Below are positions 1 through 8,124 of a stretch of DNA of 64,000 nt, one piece after another. The stretch's first letter is position 1. Every line of letters starts with the position of its first letter. The notes beneath the pieces are model-generated. The model was given only the letters and a program-made list of their open reading frames with translations, did no database searches and was not told the DNA's origin. The translations under genes and the position numbers were made by a program. The stretch is from Sulfuriflexus sp. (lineage in GTDB: Bacteria > Pseudomonadota > Gammaproteobacteria > AKS1): contig JAGLUW010000026.1 in the NCBI GenBank assembly GCA_023134145.1, positions 1-64,000 on the forward strand. Reading direction: 5' to 3'.

Positions 1-154
1 GCATCTAAGCGGGAAGCCCCCCTCGAGATGAGATCTCACTGGGACCTTGAGTCCCCTGAAGGGCCGTTGGAGACTACAACGTTGATAGGCAAGGTGTGGA
101 AGCACAGTAATGTGTGAAGCTAACTTGTACTAATTGCCCGTGAGGCTTGACCAT
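1..154 (+). rRNA. 23S ribosomal RNA, 3' end (partial)
   Basis: The start of the window matches the last part of bacterial 23S rRNA, including the block around 'acgttgataggc' and the terminal 'gtgaggcttgacc' that pairs with the 23S 5' end in the mature molecule. The 5' portion lies outside the window. The 5S gene follows 168 bases downstream, as in a normal 16S-23S-5S operon. The exact end is placed by comparison with the E. coli 3' end. Confidence 0.95.
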
Positions 155-242
155 ATAACACCCAAGTAGTTTGAAAAGGTGTTCGTTCGGTTGGAGCTAA
201 TGCAATATACCCAAAGCCTTTATCAGCTTTCCAGATTCGGAA

Positions 243-309
243 GTTTGGGGTCAGAGTAAAATTATTTTTCTCTTAATTTAGATGAGATATTTTTACTCTG
301 ACCCCAAAC
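243..309. repeat. Palindromic insertion in the 23S-5S spacer
   Basis: A perfect 19-base inverted repeat reads 'gtttggggtcagagtaaaa' at 243-261 and its complement at 291-309, around a 29-base AT-rich centre. The arms start with the GGGGTCAGAGTAAAA word that I associate with the ends of REP/IS200-type (Y1 transposase) elements in gammaproteobacteria. No transposase is encoded here, so this would be a non-autonomous, MITE-like copy. It sits in the transcribed spacer just before 5S, so the precursor RNA should contain a strong hairpin there. Confidence 0.7.
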
Positions 310-322
310 ATCCAAACCAGTT

Positions 323-441
323 TGCCTGGCGGCAATAGCAATGTGGAACCACCTGATCCCATCCCGAACTCAGAAGTGAAACGCATTCGCGCCGATGGTA
401 GTGTGGGGTCTCCCCATGTGAGAGTAGGTCACTGCCAGGCT
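323..441 (+). rRNA. rrf: 5S ribosomal RNA
   Basis: The gene starts at 'tgcctggcggc' and ends at 'actgccaggct'; these two ends pair to form helix I. The internal blocks 'cgaactcagaagtgaaac' and 'gatggtagtgtggggt' are those of gammaproteobacterial 5S. Length is close to the usual 116-120 bases. It is last in the rRNA operon and is followed at once by a terminator. Confidence 0.97.
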
Positions 442-450
442 TTAATTTTA

Positions 451-492
451 AAAACCCCTGATTGCCTTTGGCAGTCAGGGGTTTTTTCTTTT
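451..492 (+). terminator. rRNA operon terminator
   Basis: A GC-rich stem (aaacccctga / tcaggggttt, with a further ttgcc/ggca pairing inside) is followed by a run of T. It lies 10 bases after 5S and is a typical rho-independent terminator for the rRNA operon. Confidence 0.9.
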
Positions 493-590
493 GGCTCTCA
501 TATTTTTTTCGTTCTTACCCTAGACCTTTTCTGGATCTTTGCTATATACCTAATAGCAGATACATAGATTGATTTACCGAGGTATGAAGT

Positions 591-890
591 ATGTCCTTTT
601 CAGCTGAACCCACTCCAGGCGAATATTATCGCGATACAGATCTTGAAGTTAATTTTGTTGTCGTCGAAATGGATGAGTATGAAGGTATCATCACCATTCG
701 CCGAGAGGAAGAAATGGATACGGTTGCCATTACATTAGATGACTGGGATGAAATGACGATTGAGCCTGCTGACGCGCCTGCGCAGAATTTTAATATGGAA
801 AATCAGTTTAGAGCTGATGGTGATGAGATCGTTAATGAAGTTGAACCTGATCCAGATGCGGATTTGTTTGATTTGAGTGAAGAGGAATAG
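591..890 (+). CDS. Small acidic conserved hypothetical protein
   Basis: A 99-residue soluble protein, strongly acidic, especially in its C-terminal third, which is mostly Asp, Glu and Pro and ends SEEE. It has no signal peptide, membrane segment or cysteine. The first 65 residues (EYYRDTDLEVNFVVVEMDEY, then ITIRREEEMDTVAITLDDWD) look like a compact beta-rich domain of the kind annotated DUF6763 in gammaproteobacteria; I am not certain of that family name. A GAGG ribosome site lies 8 bases before the ATG. It stands alone downstream of the rRNA terminator. Function unknown. Confidence 0.8.
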   Translation: MSFSAEPTPGEYYRDTDLEVNFVVVEMDEYEGIITIRREEEMDTVAITLDDWDEMTIEPADAPAQNFNMENQFRADGDEIVNEVEPDPDADLFDLSEEE

Positions 891-1235
891 TTGGGCGTAA
901 ATGCCTCGGTATCTCCCTAGTGAATCAGTGGTACTGTACTTTTTTTGCTGTCTCCTAAGCTTTGGTGGTTTGGAATTTTAGCGCTCACAGAATCCCTATC
1001 GGGCTCCTCCCTAGAATCTCTTCGAGTTTCATTAGGGATTCCCTGAACCAGCTATGCAGGTTCTGGTCATTGTGAGTTAGCCTGATGACACTGGAAGTGG
1101 AATAGGATACTCATGATGAAGTCTGAAAGACTTCTATGAGCCACTACCTATCTCCGATAGGTCAGGCTAAAAAAAAAGCCGCTGTAATCACAGCGGCCAA
1201 TATTACTTCAGGGGAGAAACACGCAAACTCTACGA
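891..1235. other. Intergenic region with several stacked hairpins
   Basis: No convincing gene. A complex inverted structure spans about 983-1076: outer TCACA/TGTGA ends enclose AATCCCTA/TAGGGATT and GAACC/GGTTC hairpins. A 7-bp hairpin (GAAGTCT gaa AGACTTC) lies at 1118-1134 inside an outer CTCAT/ATGAG pair, and another (ACCTAT/ATAGGT) at 1147-1163. The last hairpin is the terminator at 1169-1197. The short open frame at 1136-1318 crosses that terminator and runs into the regulator gene, so I do not believe it. Confidence 0.6.
1169..1197 (-). terminator. Terminator of the Rrf2 regulator gene
   Basis: On the minus strand a perfect stem gccgctgt/acagcggc with a four-base loop is followed by nine T. 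It lies 39 bases downstream of the stop of the minus-strand regulator gene. Confidence 0.88.
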
Positions 1236-1712
1236 TTAAGCTCTACTATGGTAAGAAACTTCAGTTTTCCATCCTTGAGAAGAAGTACCTGAACCGGCAC
1301 CGGCACCATTTTCTGTAGTTGAAGAACCTTGTTGCAAGAACTGACTTAATTTAATTTCACGAAGGTAGTTATAAATCTGGCTACTCAAGTTGTGCCAAAG
1401 AATATCGCTGCTAACACCGTCTTCGCTAATAGCATCTTCGTTACTATCTGTCGGTACATCATCAACCGCGGCAACAATATCTGCGACACTAATGTCGTCG
1501 GCATCGCGTGCTAGTACATAACCACCACCTGGGCCACGGCGTCCGCGAACTAATTTTTGTTTACGCAGTCGAGCAAATAATTGTTCAAGATATGAGAGTG
1601 ATATTTTTTGTTTCTGAGAAATATCAAACAAGGTAATTGGGCGACTAGCTTCATGTAGAGCAAGCTCCAACATTGCTGTAATTGCGTACTGTGAGCGAGA
1701 AGATAATTTCAT
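1236..1712 (-). CDS. Rrf2/IscR-family regulator without Fe-S cysteines
   Basis: A winged-helix Rrf2-family regulator of 158 residues. The DNA-binding half is very close to IscR: MKLSSRSQYAITAMLELAL, SLSYLEQLFARLRK and the wing RGPGGGYVL. IscR binds [2Fe-2S] through three cysteines just after this (residues 92-106 in E. coli). Here the same stretch reads DVPTDSNEDAISEDG and the whole protein has no cysteine, so it cannot hold the cluster that way. I chose the inner ATG (1712) because it matches the family N-terminus and has GGAG 9 bases upstream; an outer ATG at 1736 adds 8 residues. It is divergent from the SulP/soeABC region, so a role in sulfur control, as for the cluster-less Rrf2 protein CymR, is plausible but inferred. 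Confidence 0.88.
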   Translation of the reverse strand: MKLSSRSQYAITAMLELALHEASRPITLFDISQKQKISLSYLEQLFARLRKQKLVRGRRGPGGGYVLARDADDISVADIVAAVDDVPTDSNEDAISEDGVSSDILWHNLSSQIYNYLREIKLSQFLQQGSSTTENGAGAGSGTSSQGWKTEVSYHSRA

Positions 1713-2140
1713 GTGTTGCGACTCCGTTGCTTCCATCGTTCCTGTTGAAAGAGGTGAGCGGTAATTACTTAAAAAACTATAAATTTCCGTTCACAATATG
1801 GCTTTTACTATGCGAGTGAATTAGTACAATGTAAATGAGGTTTTTGTGTCAGATTGTTACAAGTAAGACTGAGTCAAAATGACTATTTCCACAATATAAC
1901 TAATATTAACAGATAGTTACCAGTATTTTTTTGTGAGCATCCTTGAATAGGGACACAATTGTTAACGATTTCTCAGCGTTTTAATCGAGTTTAAATATTT
2001 TTAGCCGCAGGCTAAGGACCATGTCTGAGTAATAAGCTTATTTTTTTTGTGATATTGTCTAGCTTAGTTATTTGTTTTAAATTTGCATGGTTCACTTATA
2101 AGTATTCTCAAACAATGTTCAGTTAGGAATAGTATTAGAT
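1713..2140. other. Divergent promoter region, regulator / SulP
   Basis: A 428-base AT-rich gap between divergent genes that must carry both promoters. An imperfect inverted repeat, gtgagcgg at 1754-1761 and ccgttcac at 1787-1794 (7 of 8 match), lies just upstream of the regulator gene and is a candidate autoregulatory site. I could not assign a clear -35/-10 pair or a known IscR site. No coding potential seen. Confidence 0.45.
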
Positions 2141-4234
2141 ATGCAGAAGAAAGCCGCTTTAATAGATACCCTCTTGCCTTTCATGGCGTGGTTACCAGAG
2201 TTAACAAATAAGACAACACTACGAGCAGATCTTATTGCCGGTATTACGGTTGCACTGGTGTTAATTCCTCAATCGATGGCTTATGCGGCATTAGCCGGCT
2301 TACCTCCTTACTATGGTTTATATGCAGCATTCTTACCTCCGATCGTTGCCGCATTATTTGGCTCATCACGCCAGTTAGCAACCGGACCTGTTGCGGTTGT
2401 TTCATTATTAACGGCTTCGGCGCTTGAACCACTGGCAACAGCCGGTAGTGAAAGTTATATCGTTTATGCAATTTTGCTGGCCTTGATGGTTGGCATATTT
2501 CAATTGAGCTTGGGGTTATTAAGGTTAGGTGTTTTAGTTAATTTCTTATCGCACCCTGTGGTGATGGGTTTTACCAATGCTGCTGCAATTATTATTGCGA
2601 CGTCACAGTTGCCCAAAATATTTGGCATTGTGGTCGAAAAAGAAGCGCATCATTATGAAACAGTGTGGAATACCTTGGTGATCGCAACCACTGATACGCA
2701 CATGTTGTCGCTGGTTTTTGCGATTCTTGCTTTCAGCATTATGGCGTTGTTGAAGAAGTATTATCCTAAATTACCAGGCGTATTATTTGCTGTTGTTATT
2801 ACAACAGTGCTCGCGTCGGTAATGGATTATGAAAAGACCATGACGATTTCAATGTCACAGGTTGATGATAAAGCGATTGCGACAAAGTTGTCGGCTTACC
2901 AAAATAGCCAAGTAATTATTGCTGAACTAAAGACGGGGCTCATTGAATCTCAAGCTGATTCTAATAAATATGCTGAAATTGAAAAAGGGTTAGATGAGGC
3001 GATTCGTCGCAGCCGTGGATCTTTTAAAGCATTACAGAAAGAGAAGTATGCATGGCTTGAGGGTAAGCAATTGGCTATTGAGTCTAGTATTACAGAGTCT
3101 CAAGTAACCGATGGTAATCGCTGGCAGTTTAATGGCTTTACAGAAGATGGTGATGTCATGTTGCGCGCCGGTGGCAGGATCGTGGGTGATATCCCTAAAG
3201 GACTTCCTTCCATACGTTTTCCTGAATTAGATTTTTCACTTATTTCGCAATTATTTTTTGCTGCCATCACCATTGGCTTGATTGGCTTTATGGAAGCCAT
3301 CGCGATTGCTAAAGCAATGGCAACACGCACTCGTCAACGTCTCGATACAAACCAAGAATTGGTTGGGCAAGGTATCTCAAATATTGTTGGTAGCTTATTT
3401 CAAAGCTATCCAACATCGGGTTCATTTTCGCGTAGCGCGGTGAATATTGGCGCAGGAGCGATAACAGGATTTTCTTCGGTGGTGACCGGTTTGGTTGTAC
3501 TGATTACCTTATTGTTCTTTACCGAACTTCTTTATAATTTGCCACAGGCAACGCTTGCCGCGGTGATTATGATGGCCGTGATTGGTTTGGTTAACGTTAA
3601 GCATTTTATACATACGTGGAAGGTTTATCGTAGCGATGGAATTATCGCGATGATTACTTTCTTTCTCACGCTGATTTTTGCACCGCACCTTGAAAATGCA
3701 ATTATCATCGGCGTTATTCTTTCCTTGGGAATGTTCCTGTACCGCTCAATGAAACCACGTGTTGCGGCATTGTCGCGTTTCAAGGACGGTACTTTGCGTG
3801 ATGCTGATTTGCACCAGATGGATACATGTGAATACGTTTCGGTGATTCGCTTTGATGGCCCGTTGTATTTTGCCAATACCAGTTATTTTGAAGATATGAT
3901 TATTGAGCGTTCGGCGAATAAATCGAAGCTGAAATATATTGTGGTTGATGGACAAGGAGTTAATTCAATTGATGCGACCGGGGAAGAAATGCTTGTCTCG
4001 TTAACTCGGCGTCTTGAAAAGACCGGTGTCATTATGATCTTTGCCAATTTTAAACGACAGGTCATGCTGGTGTTGCATAATAGTGGTTTCATGGAACAAT
4101 TTGGTGGTGAACGCTTTTTTGCCACTGCCGATCAAGCCCTTGATGCGATATGGGAAGAACTTGGCGACTCACATGACATCGTTGAGTGTCCACTGACTAT
4201 GGCTTGCGTGGTTGAAGGTAGCGGTGAAAATTAA
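2141..4234 (+). CDS. SulP-family anion permease with STAS domain and long insert
   Basis: An inner-membrane SulP/SLC26 transporter, probably for sulfate or a related anion. Residues 27-55 carry the family opening (ADLIAGITVALVLIPQSMAYA), followed by hydrophobic helices to about 540 and a C-terminal STAS domain (about 570-680). At 697 residues it is longer than the usual 500-600. The extra length is a hydrophilic segment of about 110 residues (231-345) between two membrane segments, rich in Lys, Glu and Gln and likely helical; the family sequence resumes at VGDIPKGLPS. It lies 253 bases upstream of soeABC on the same strand, so sulfate export or uptake linked to sulfite oxidation is an attractive inference. 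Confidence 0.9.
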   Translation: MQKKAALIDTLLPFMAWLPELTNKTTLRADLIAGITVALVLIPQSMAYAALAGLPPYYGLYAAFLPPIVAALFGSSRQLATGPVAVVSLLTASALEPLATAGSESYIVYAILLALMVGIFQLSLGLLRLGVLVNFLSHPVVMGFTNAAAIIIATSQLPKIFGIVVEKEAHHYETVWNTLVIATTDTHMLSLVFAILAFSIMALLKKYYPKLPGVLFAVVITTVLASVMDYEKTMTISMSQVDDKAIATKLSAYQNSQVIIAELKTGLIESQADSNKYAEIEKGLDEAIRRSRGSFKALQKEKYAWLEGKQLAIESSITESQVTDGNRWQFNGFTEDGDVMLRAGGRIVGDIPKGLPSIRFPELDFSLISQLFFAAITIGLIGFMEAIAIAKAMATRTRQRLDTNQELVGQGISNIVGSLFQSYPTSGSFSRSAVNIGAGAITGFSSVVTGLVVLITLLFFTELLYNLPQATLAAVIMMAVIGLVNVKHFIHTWKVYRSDGIIAMITFFLTLIFAPHLENAIIIGVILSLGMFLYRSMKPRVAALSRFKDGTLRDADLHQMDTCEYVSVIRFDGPLYFANTSYFEDMIIERSANKSKLKYIVVDGQGVNSIDATGEEMLVSLTRRLEKTGVIMIFANFKRQVMLVLHNSGFMEQFGGERFFATADQALDAIWEELGDSHDIVECPLTMACVVEGSGEN

Positions 4235-4442
4235 TACATGGCTAATTCTAGCCGATAACCTAAGTGCTTGAGCTAATTCGCCCTTATATCTAGTAAGGGA
4301 TTATATTTACTTAGCCTAAGCCACTAGTATTCACAGGGGATTACCTGTCATAACTAATTGAATTTAATCTATATTCTTAAGCTTTAGAATATAATGGTTT
4401 TCTTATATACTTATCGAAATCATTAATTTCTGTTTAGTTGTT

Positions 4443-4463
4443 GGCTCGTATAATCTACGAGCC
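4443..4463 (+). promoter_or_regulatory. Candidate soeABC promoter inside a perfect palindrome
   Basis: GGCTCGTA (4443-4450) and TACGAGCC (4456-4463) form a perfect 8-bp inverted repeat with a 5-base spacer. A consensus -10 box TATAAT spans 4449-4454, so the repeat brackets it. No good -35 is visible 17 bases upstream, which suggests activator dependence. The soeA ATG is 25 bases beyond, with AGGTG as ribosome site. Any protein bound to the repeat would cover the promoter. Confidence 0.55.
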
Positions 4464-4487
4464 TTATTTCGTAGGATTAGGTGAAGC

Positions 4488-7385
4488 ATGTCTGCAACAG
4501 CTCCTGATATTTCAGCTGAAAATAACGAACGTATCGAAGTCAAAAACACCACCTGCTACATGTGTGCATGTCGCTGTGGTATCCGCGTTACATTGCGCGA
4601 AGGTGAAGTTCGTTACATTCAGGGTAATCCCGATCACCCTCTTAATAAGGGTGTGATTTGTGCCAAGGGTGCCTCGGGCATCATGAAGCAATATTCTCCT
4701 GCGCGACTGACTAAACCGTTAAAGCGTAAAGAAGGCAGCGAGCGTGGTGCCGGTGAATTTGAAGTCATCTCTTGGGATGAAGCCTTCGACACCATGGAAC
4801 AACGTCTAAGTAAAATCCGCAAAACCGATCCTAAGAAATTTGCTCTATTTACTGGTCGCGATCAGATGCAAGCCTTAACGGGCTTGTTTGCCAAACAATT
4901 TGGTACGCCCAACTATGCTGCGCATGGTGGTTTCTGTTCGGTGAACATGGCCGCAGGTATGATCTACACCATTGGTGGTTCATTCTGGGAGTTCGGTGGT
5001 CCTGATTTAGATCGTTCTAAATTATTTATCATGATCGGCACAGCCGAAGATCATCATTCTAATCCCATGAAGATTGCGCTTTCTAAGTTCAAGCGCAATG
5101 GCGGTAAGTTTATTTCTATTAACCCTGTGCGTACAGGTTACTCAGCGATTGCTGATGAATGGGTACCGATCAAACCGGGTACCGATGGCGCGTTAATATT
5201 GGCACTGATTAACGAGATAATTAAACAGGGTTTATTTGATCGTGAATTCCTCGTTCGCTATTCCAATAGTGCGCAGCTGGTTAACATGGATGAGAACAGT
5301 ACTGAATACGGTATGTTTATCCGCGCGGAAGTTGGCGAAGAAGAAGCCTGTTTCGATCCACAGAATAAACTTTGGTGGGACATTGAAACCAACAAAGCCG
5401 TTGTTACTCACACCGATGATGTTGAACCTCGTTTACTCGGTGAGTTTGCATTAGATGACGGCACGCCAGTTAAACCGGCTTTCCAATTATTAGTTGATCA
5501 AGTTAAAGAATATTCGCCAGAATGGGCCGAAGGTATTACGGGCATTTCTGCAGATACAATTCGTCGTCTAGCCTATGAAATGGGCGTGACTGCACGTGAT
5601 CAAAAAATTGAATTACCAATCGCTTGGACCGATGTTTGGGGCAAGGATCATGAAACAGTCACCGGTAATCCGGTTGCCTTCCATGCCATGCGTGGACTAG
5701 CGGCACACTCAAATGGTTTCCATTCGATTCGCGCACTGTCTATTTTAATGAGTATGCTCGGGACTATAGATACGCCTGGAGGATTTCGTCACAAGGCGCC
5801 ATTCCCGCGCCCAATTCCGCCGTGTGCAAAAACACCTAAGGGCCCTGAAGGTGTTAAACCTGAAACGCCATTGGCTGGTATGCCACTAGGTTGGCCAGCC
5901 GATCCAGATGACCTGTTTGTTGATGATGATGGCAAGCCAGTTCGTATTGATAAAGCCTTCTCGTGGGAGCATCCTTTATCTGTTCACGGCATGATGCATA
6001 ACGTGATCACCAATGCATGGCGCGGCGATCCATACCCAATTGATACGCTGCTGATCTTCATGGCGAACATGGCGTGGAACTCGTCAATGAATACCACTGA
6101 AGTGCGCAAGATGCTCAACGATAAGAATGATGATGGTAAATACAAGATTCCGTTTATAATTGTTTGTGATGCATTCCAATCTGAAATGACAGCTTATGCG
6201 GATTTAGTTCTGCCAGATACAACCTATCTTGAACGTCACGATGTTATGTCGATGTTGGATCGCCCAATTTCAGAATTTGATGGTCCAGTGGATTCAGTAC
6301 GTATCCCTGTTGTGCCACCGAAGGGTGAATGTAAACCGTTCCAGGAAGTACTCATTGAAATGGGTGCACGTTTGAAACTACCTGCTTTTGTTAAAGAAGA
6401 CGGTGAGAAGAAATATCGTAACTATCCTGATTTTGTTACCAACTACGAAACCGAACCCGGTTCTGGTATTGGTTTCCTTGCCGGTTGGCGTGGTAAAGGT
6501 GGCGAGAAGTTCATGAAAGGTGAGCCGAATCCGAATCAGTGGCAGATGTATGAAAAGAACAACTGTGTTTATCATTACGAGATGCCGAAGTCTTACCAGT
6601 ACATGCGTAACTGGAATAAAGGTTACCTGCAGTGGGCCAAGGAGCACCGTCTAACGCGTTACGATGAACCGATCCTGATTCATATTTACTCAGAAGTGTT
6701 GCAGCAATTCCGTCTTGCCGCGCAAGGTAAGACCCAAGGTAAGCAGCCGCCTGATCATTTGCGTAAACGTGTTGAAACTTATTTCACGCCATTGCCATAT
6801 TATTTTGAACCACTGGAATCTTCGCTTTCAGATAAGCAGAAGTATCCATTGAATGCCCTGACACAACGTCCAATGGCGATGTATCACTCATGGGATTCAC
6901 AAAATGCTTGGTTGCGTCAGATCCATACCTATAACCATGTTTACATGAGTCCCGAACTCGGCCGACAAGGTGAGTTCAACGACGGTGATTGGGTCTGGGT
7001 TGAATCTCAGTGGGGCAAGGTTAAAGGTATGTGCCGTTTCTCTGAATCTGTAGAACCGGGCACAGTCTGGACTTGGAATGCGATTGGTAAAGCAGCGGGT
7101 GCTTGGAACCTAGCGCCTAATGCCAATGAAGCAAAACAAGGTTTCTTGTTGAACCACATTATTTCCGAAGAGTTACCTCCTAATGAAGATGGTGAACATA
7201 TTTCAAATTCTGATCCTGTAACGGGTCAGGCCGGTTGGTACGATGTTCGGGTTCGCGTTTATAAGGCAGAAGGCGGCGAGAAGCAGGAAACCTTCCCTCA
7301 GTTTGAAACTTATAACCCGGTACCGGGGCAAGAAAAACGTAAATCATGGCTAAGTTACTTTGCCGGTAAGGGGAAAAAGTCATGA
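4488..7385 (+). CDS. soeA: Sulfite-oxidising molybdoenzyme, catalytic subunit SoeA
   Basis: A 965-residue catalytic subunit of the DMSO-reductase family of molybdopterin enzymes. Cysteines 23, 26, 30 and 58 (CYMC, RC, VICAKG) form the N-terminal [4Fe-4S] site. Cys150 in GGFCSVNMAAG is the probable molybdenum ligand, as in the polysulfide-reductase/SoeA group. There is no twin-arginine signal, so the enzyme stays in the cytoplasm, which is the hallmark of SoeA against periplasmic PsrA/PhsA. SoeABC oxidises sulfite to sulfate in Allochromatium and passes electrons to quinone. The stop overlaps the soeB start by 4 bases (ATGA). Other family members cannot be excluded by reading alone, but the A-B-C layout fits best. 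Confidence 0.86.
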   Translation: MSATAPDISAENNERIEVKNTTCYMCACRCGIRVTLREGEVRYIQGNPDHPLNKGVICAKGASGIMKQYSPARLTKPLKRKEGSERGAGEFEVISWDEAFDTMEQRLSKIRKTDPKKFALFTGRDQMQALTGLFAKQFGTPNYAAHGGFCSVNMAAGMIYTIGGSFWEFGGPDLDRSKLFIMIGTAEDHHSNPMKIALSKFKRNGGKFISINPVRTGYSAIADEWVPIKPGTDGALILALINEIIKQGLFDREFLVRYSNSAQLVNMDENSTEYGMFIRAEVGEEEACFDPQNKLWWDIETNKAVVTHTDDVEPRLLGEFALDDGTPVKPAFQLLVDQVKEYSPEWAEGITGISADTIRRLAYEMGVTARDQKIELPIAWTDVWGKDHETVTGNPVAFHAMRGLAAHSNGFHSIRALSILMSMLGTIDTPGGFRHKAPFPRPIPPCAKTPKGPEGVKPETPLAGMPLGWPADPDDLFVDDDGKPVRIDKAFSWEHPLSVHGMMHNVITNAWRGDPYPIDTLLIFMANMAWNSSMNTTEVRKMLNDKNDDGKYKIPFIIVCDAFQSEMTAYADLVLPDTTYLERHDVMSMLDRPISEFDGPVDSVRIPVVPPKGECKPFQEVLIEMGARLKLPAFVKEDGEKKYRNYPDFVTNYETEPGSGIGFLAGWRGKGGEKFMKGEPNPNQWQMYEKNNCVYHYEMPKSYQYMRNWNKGYLQWAKEHRLTRYDEPILIHIYSEVLQQFRLAAQGKTQGKQPPDHLRKRVETYFTPLPYYFEPLESSLSDKQKYPLNALTQRPMAMYHSWDSQNAWLRQIHTYNHVYMSPELGRQGEFNDGDWVWVESQWGKVKGMCRFSESVEPGTVWTWNAIGKAAGAWNLAPNANEAKQGFLLNHIISEELPPNEDGEHISNSDPVTGQAGWYDVRVRVYKAEGGEKQETFPQFETYNPVPGQEKRKSWLSYFAGKGKKS

Positions 7386-8113
7386 CACAGTTAGCACTCG
7401 TTATCGATTTGAATGTTTGCGTTGGCTGTCACGCCTGTGTAACCAGTTGTAAAGAGTGGAATACCTCGGGACCAGCTGGCTTCATGTCGGATGATAATCC
7501 CTATGATGCTGATCCAACCGGTACCTTCTTTAATCGCGTACAAACTTACGAAGTAGGTGAGTACCCGAAAACAGAAACGGTGCATTTCCCTAAGTCTTGC
7601 CTACATTGCGAAGATCCTCCGTGTGTACCTGTGTGCCCAACGGGTGCGAGTTACAAACGTGAAGAAGACGGCATTGTCTTGGTTGATTACGACAAATGTA
7701 TTGGTTGTAAATATTGTTCATGGGCTTGCCCGTACGGTGCGCGTGAAATTGATGAACACCAAAAGGTCATGAAGAAGTGCACCTTGTGTGTGGATCGTAT
7801 TTACGATGAAACCTTGCCAGAAGCAGAGCGTAAACCGGCTTGTGTTTTAGCGTGTCCAACCAGTGCGCGATTATTTGGTGATGTACATGATCCAGATTCA
7901 GTGGTTTCAATGGCCATTAAAGAAGAGGCGGGCTTCCAGCTTATGCCTGAATGGGGTACTAAACCATCAAATCATTATCTGCCACGTCGCAAGATGAAGA
8001 TCCGTATTCATGAAGATGAATTGGTTCGTGCAGATAACCCTCTCAAGAAAGAAGGCGAGCGTCCTAAGGTTGAAGACGACGGTCATACTCTTGATGATGT
8101 TACGAGTTGGTAA
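7382..8113 (+). CDS. soeB: Four-cluster ferredoxin subunit SoeB
   Basis: A 243-residue electron-transfer subunit of the DmsB/PsrB type. Four groups of cysteines are visible: CVGCHACVTSC, CLHCEDPPCVPVCP, CIGCKYCSWACP and CTLC with CVLACP, enough for four [4Fe-4S] clusters. It carries electrons from the molybdenum site in SoeA to the membrane subunit. Translation is coupled to soeA through the ATGA overlap, and soeC follows after 11 bases with an AAGGAG ribosome site. No cluster ligand appears to be missing. Confidence 0.9.
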   Translation: MTQLALVIDLNVCVGCHACVTSCKEWNTSGPAGFMSDDNPYDADPTGTFFNRVQTYEVGEYPKTETVHFPKSCLHCEDPPCVPVCPTGASYKREEDGIVLVDYDKCIGCKYCSWACPYGAREIDEHQKVMKKCTLCVDRIYDETLPEAERKPACVLACPTSARLFGDVHDPDSVVSMAIKEEAGFQLMPEWGTKPSNHYLPRRKMKIRIHEDELVRADNPLKKEGERPKVEDDGHTLDDVTSW

Positions 8114-8124
8114 GGAGTTAGACA

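Noticed and set aside
322-567. Open frame of 81 codons over the 5S gene
   Set aside because: It lies across 5S rRNA and its terminator and has no protein family features.
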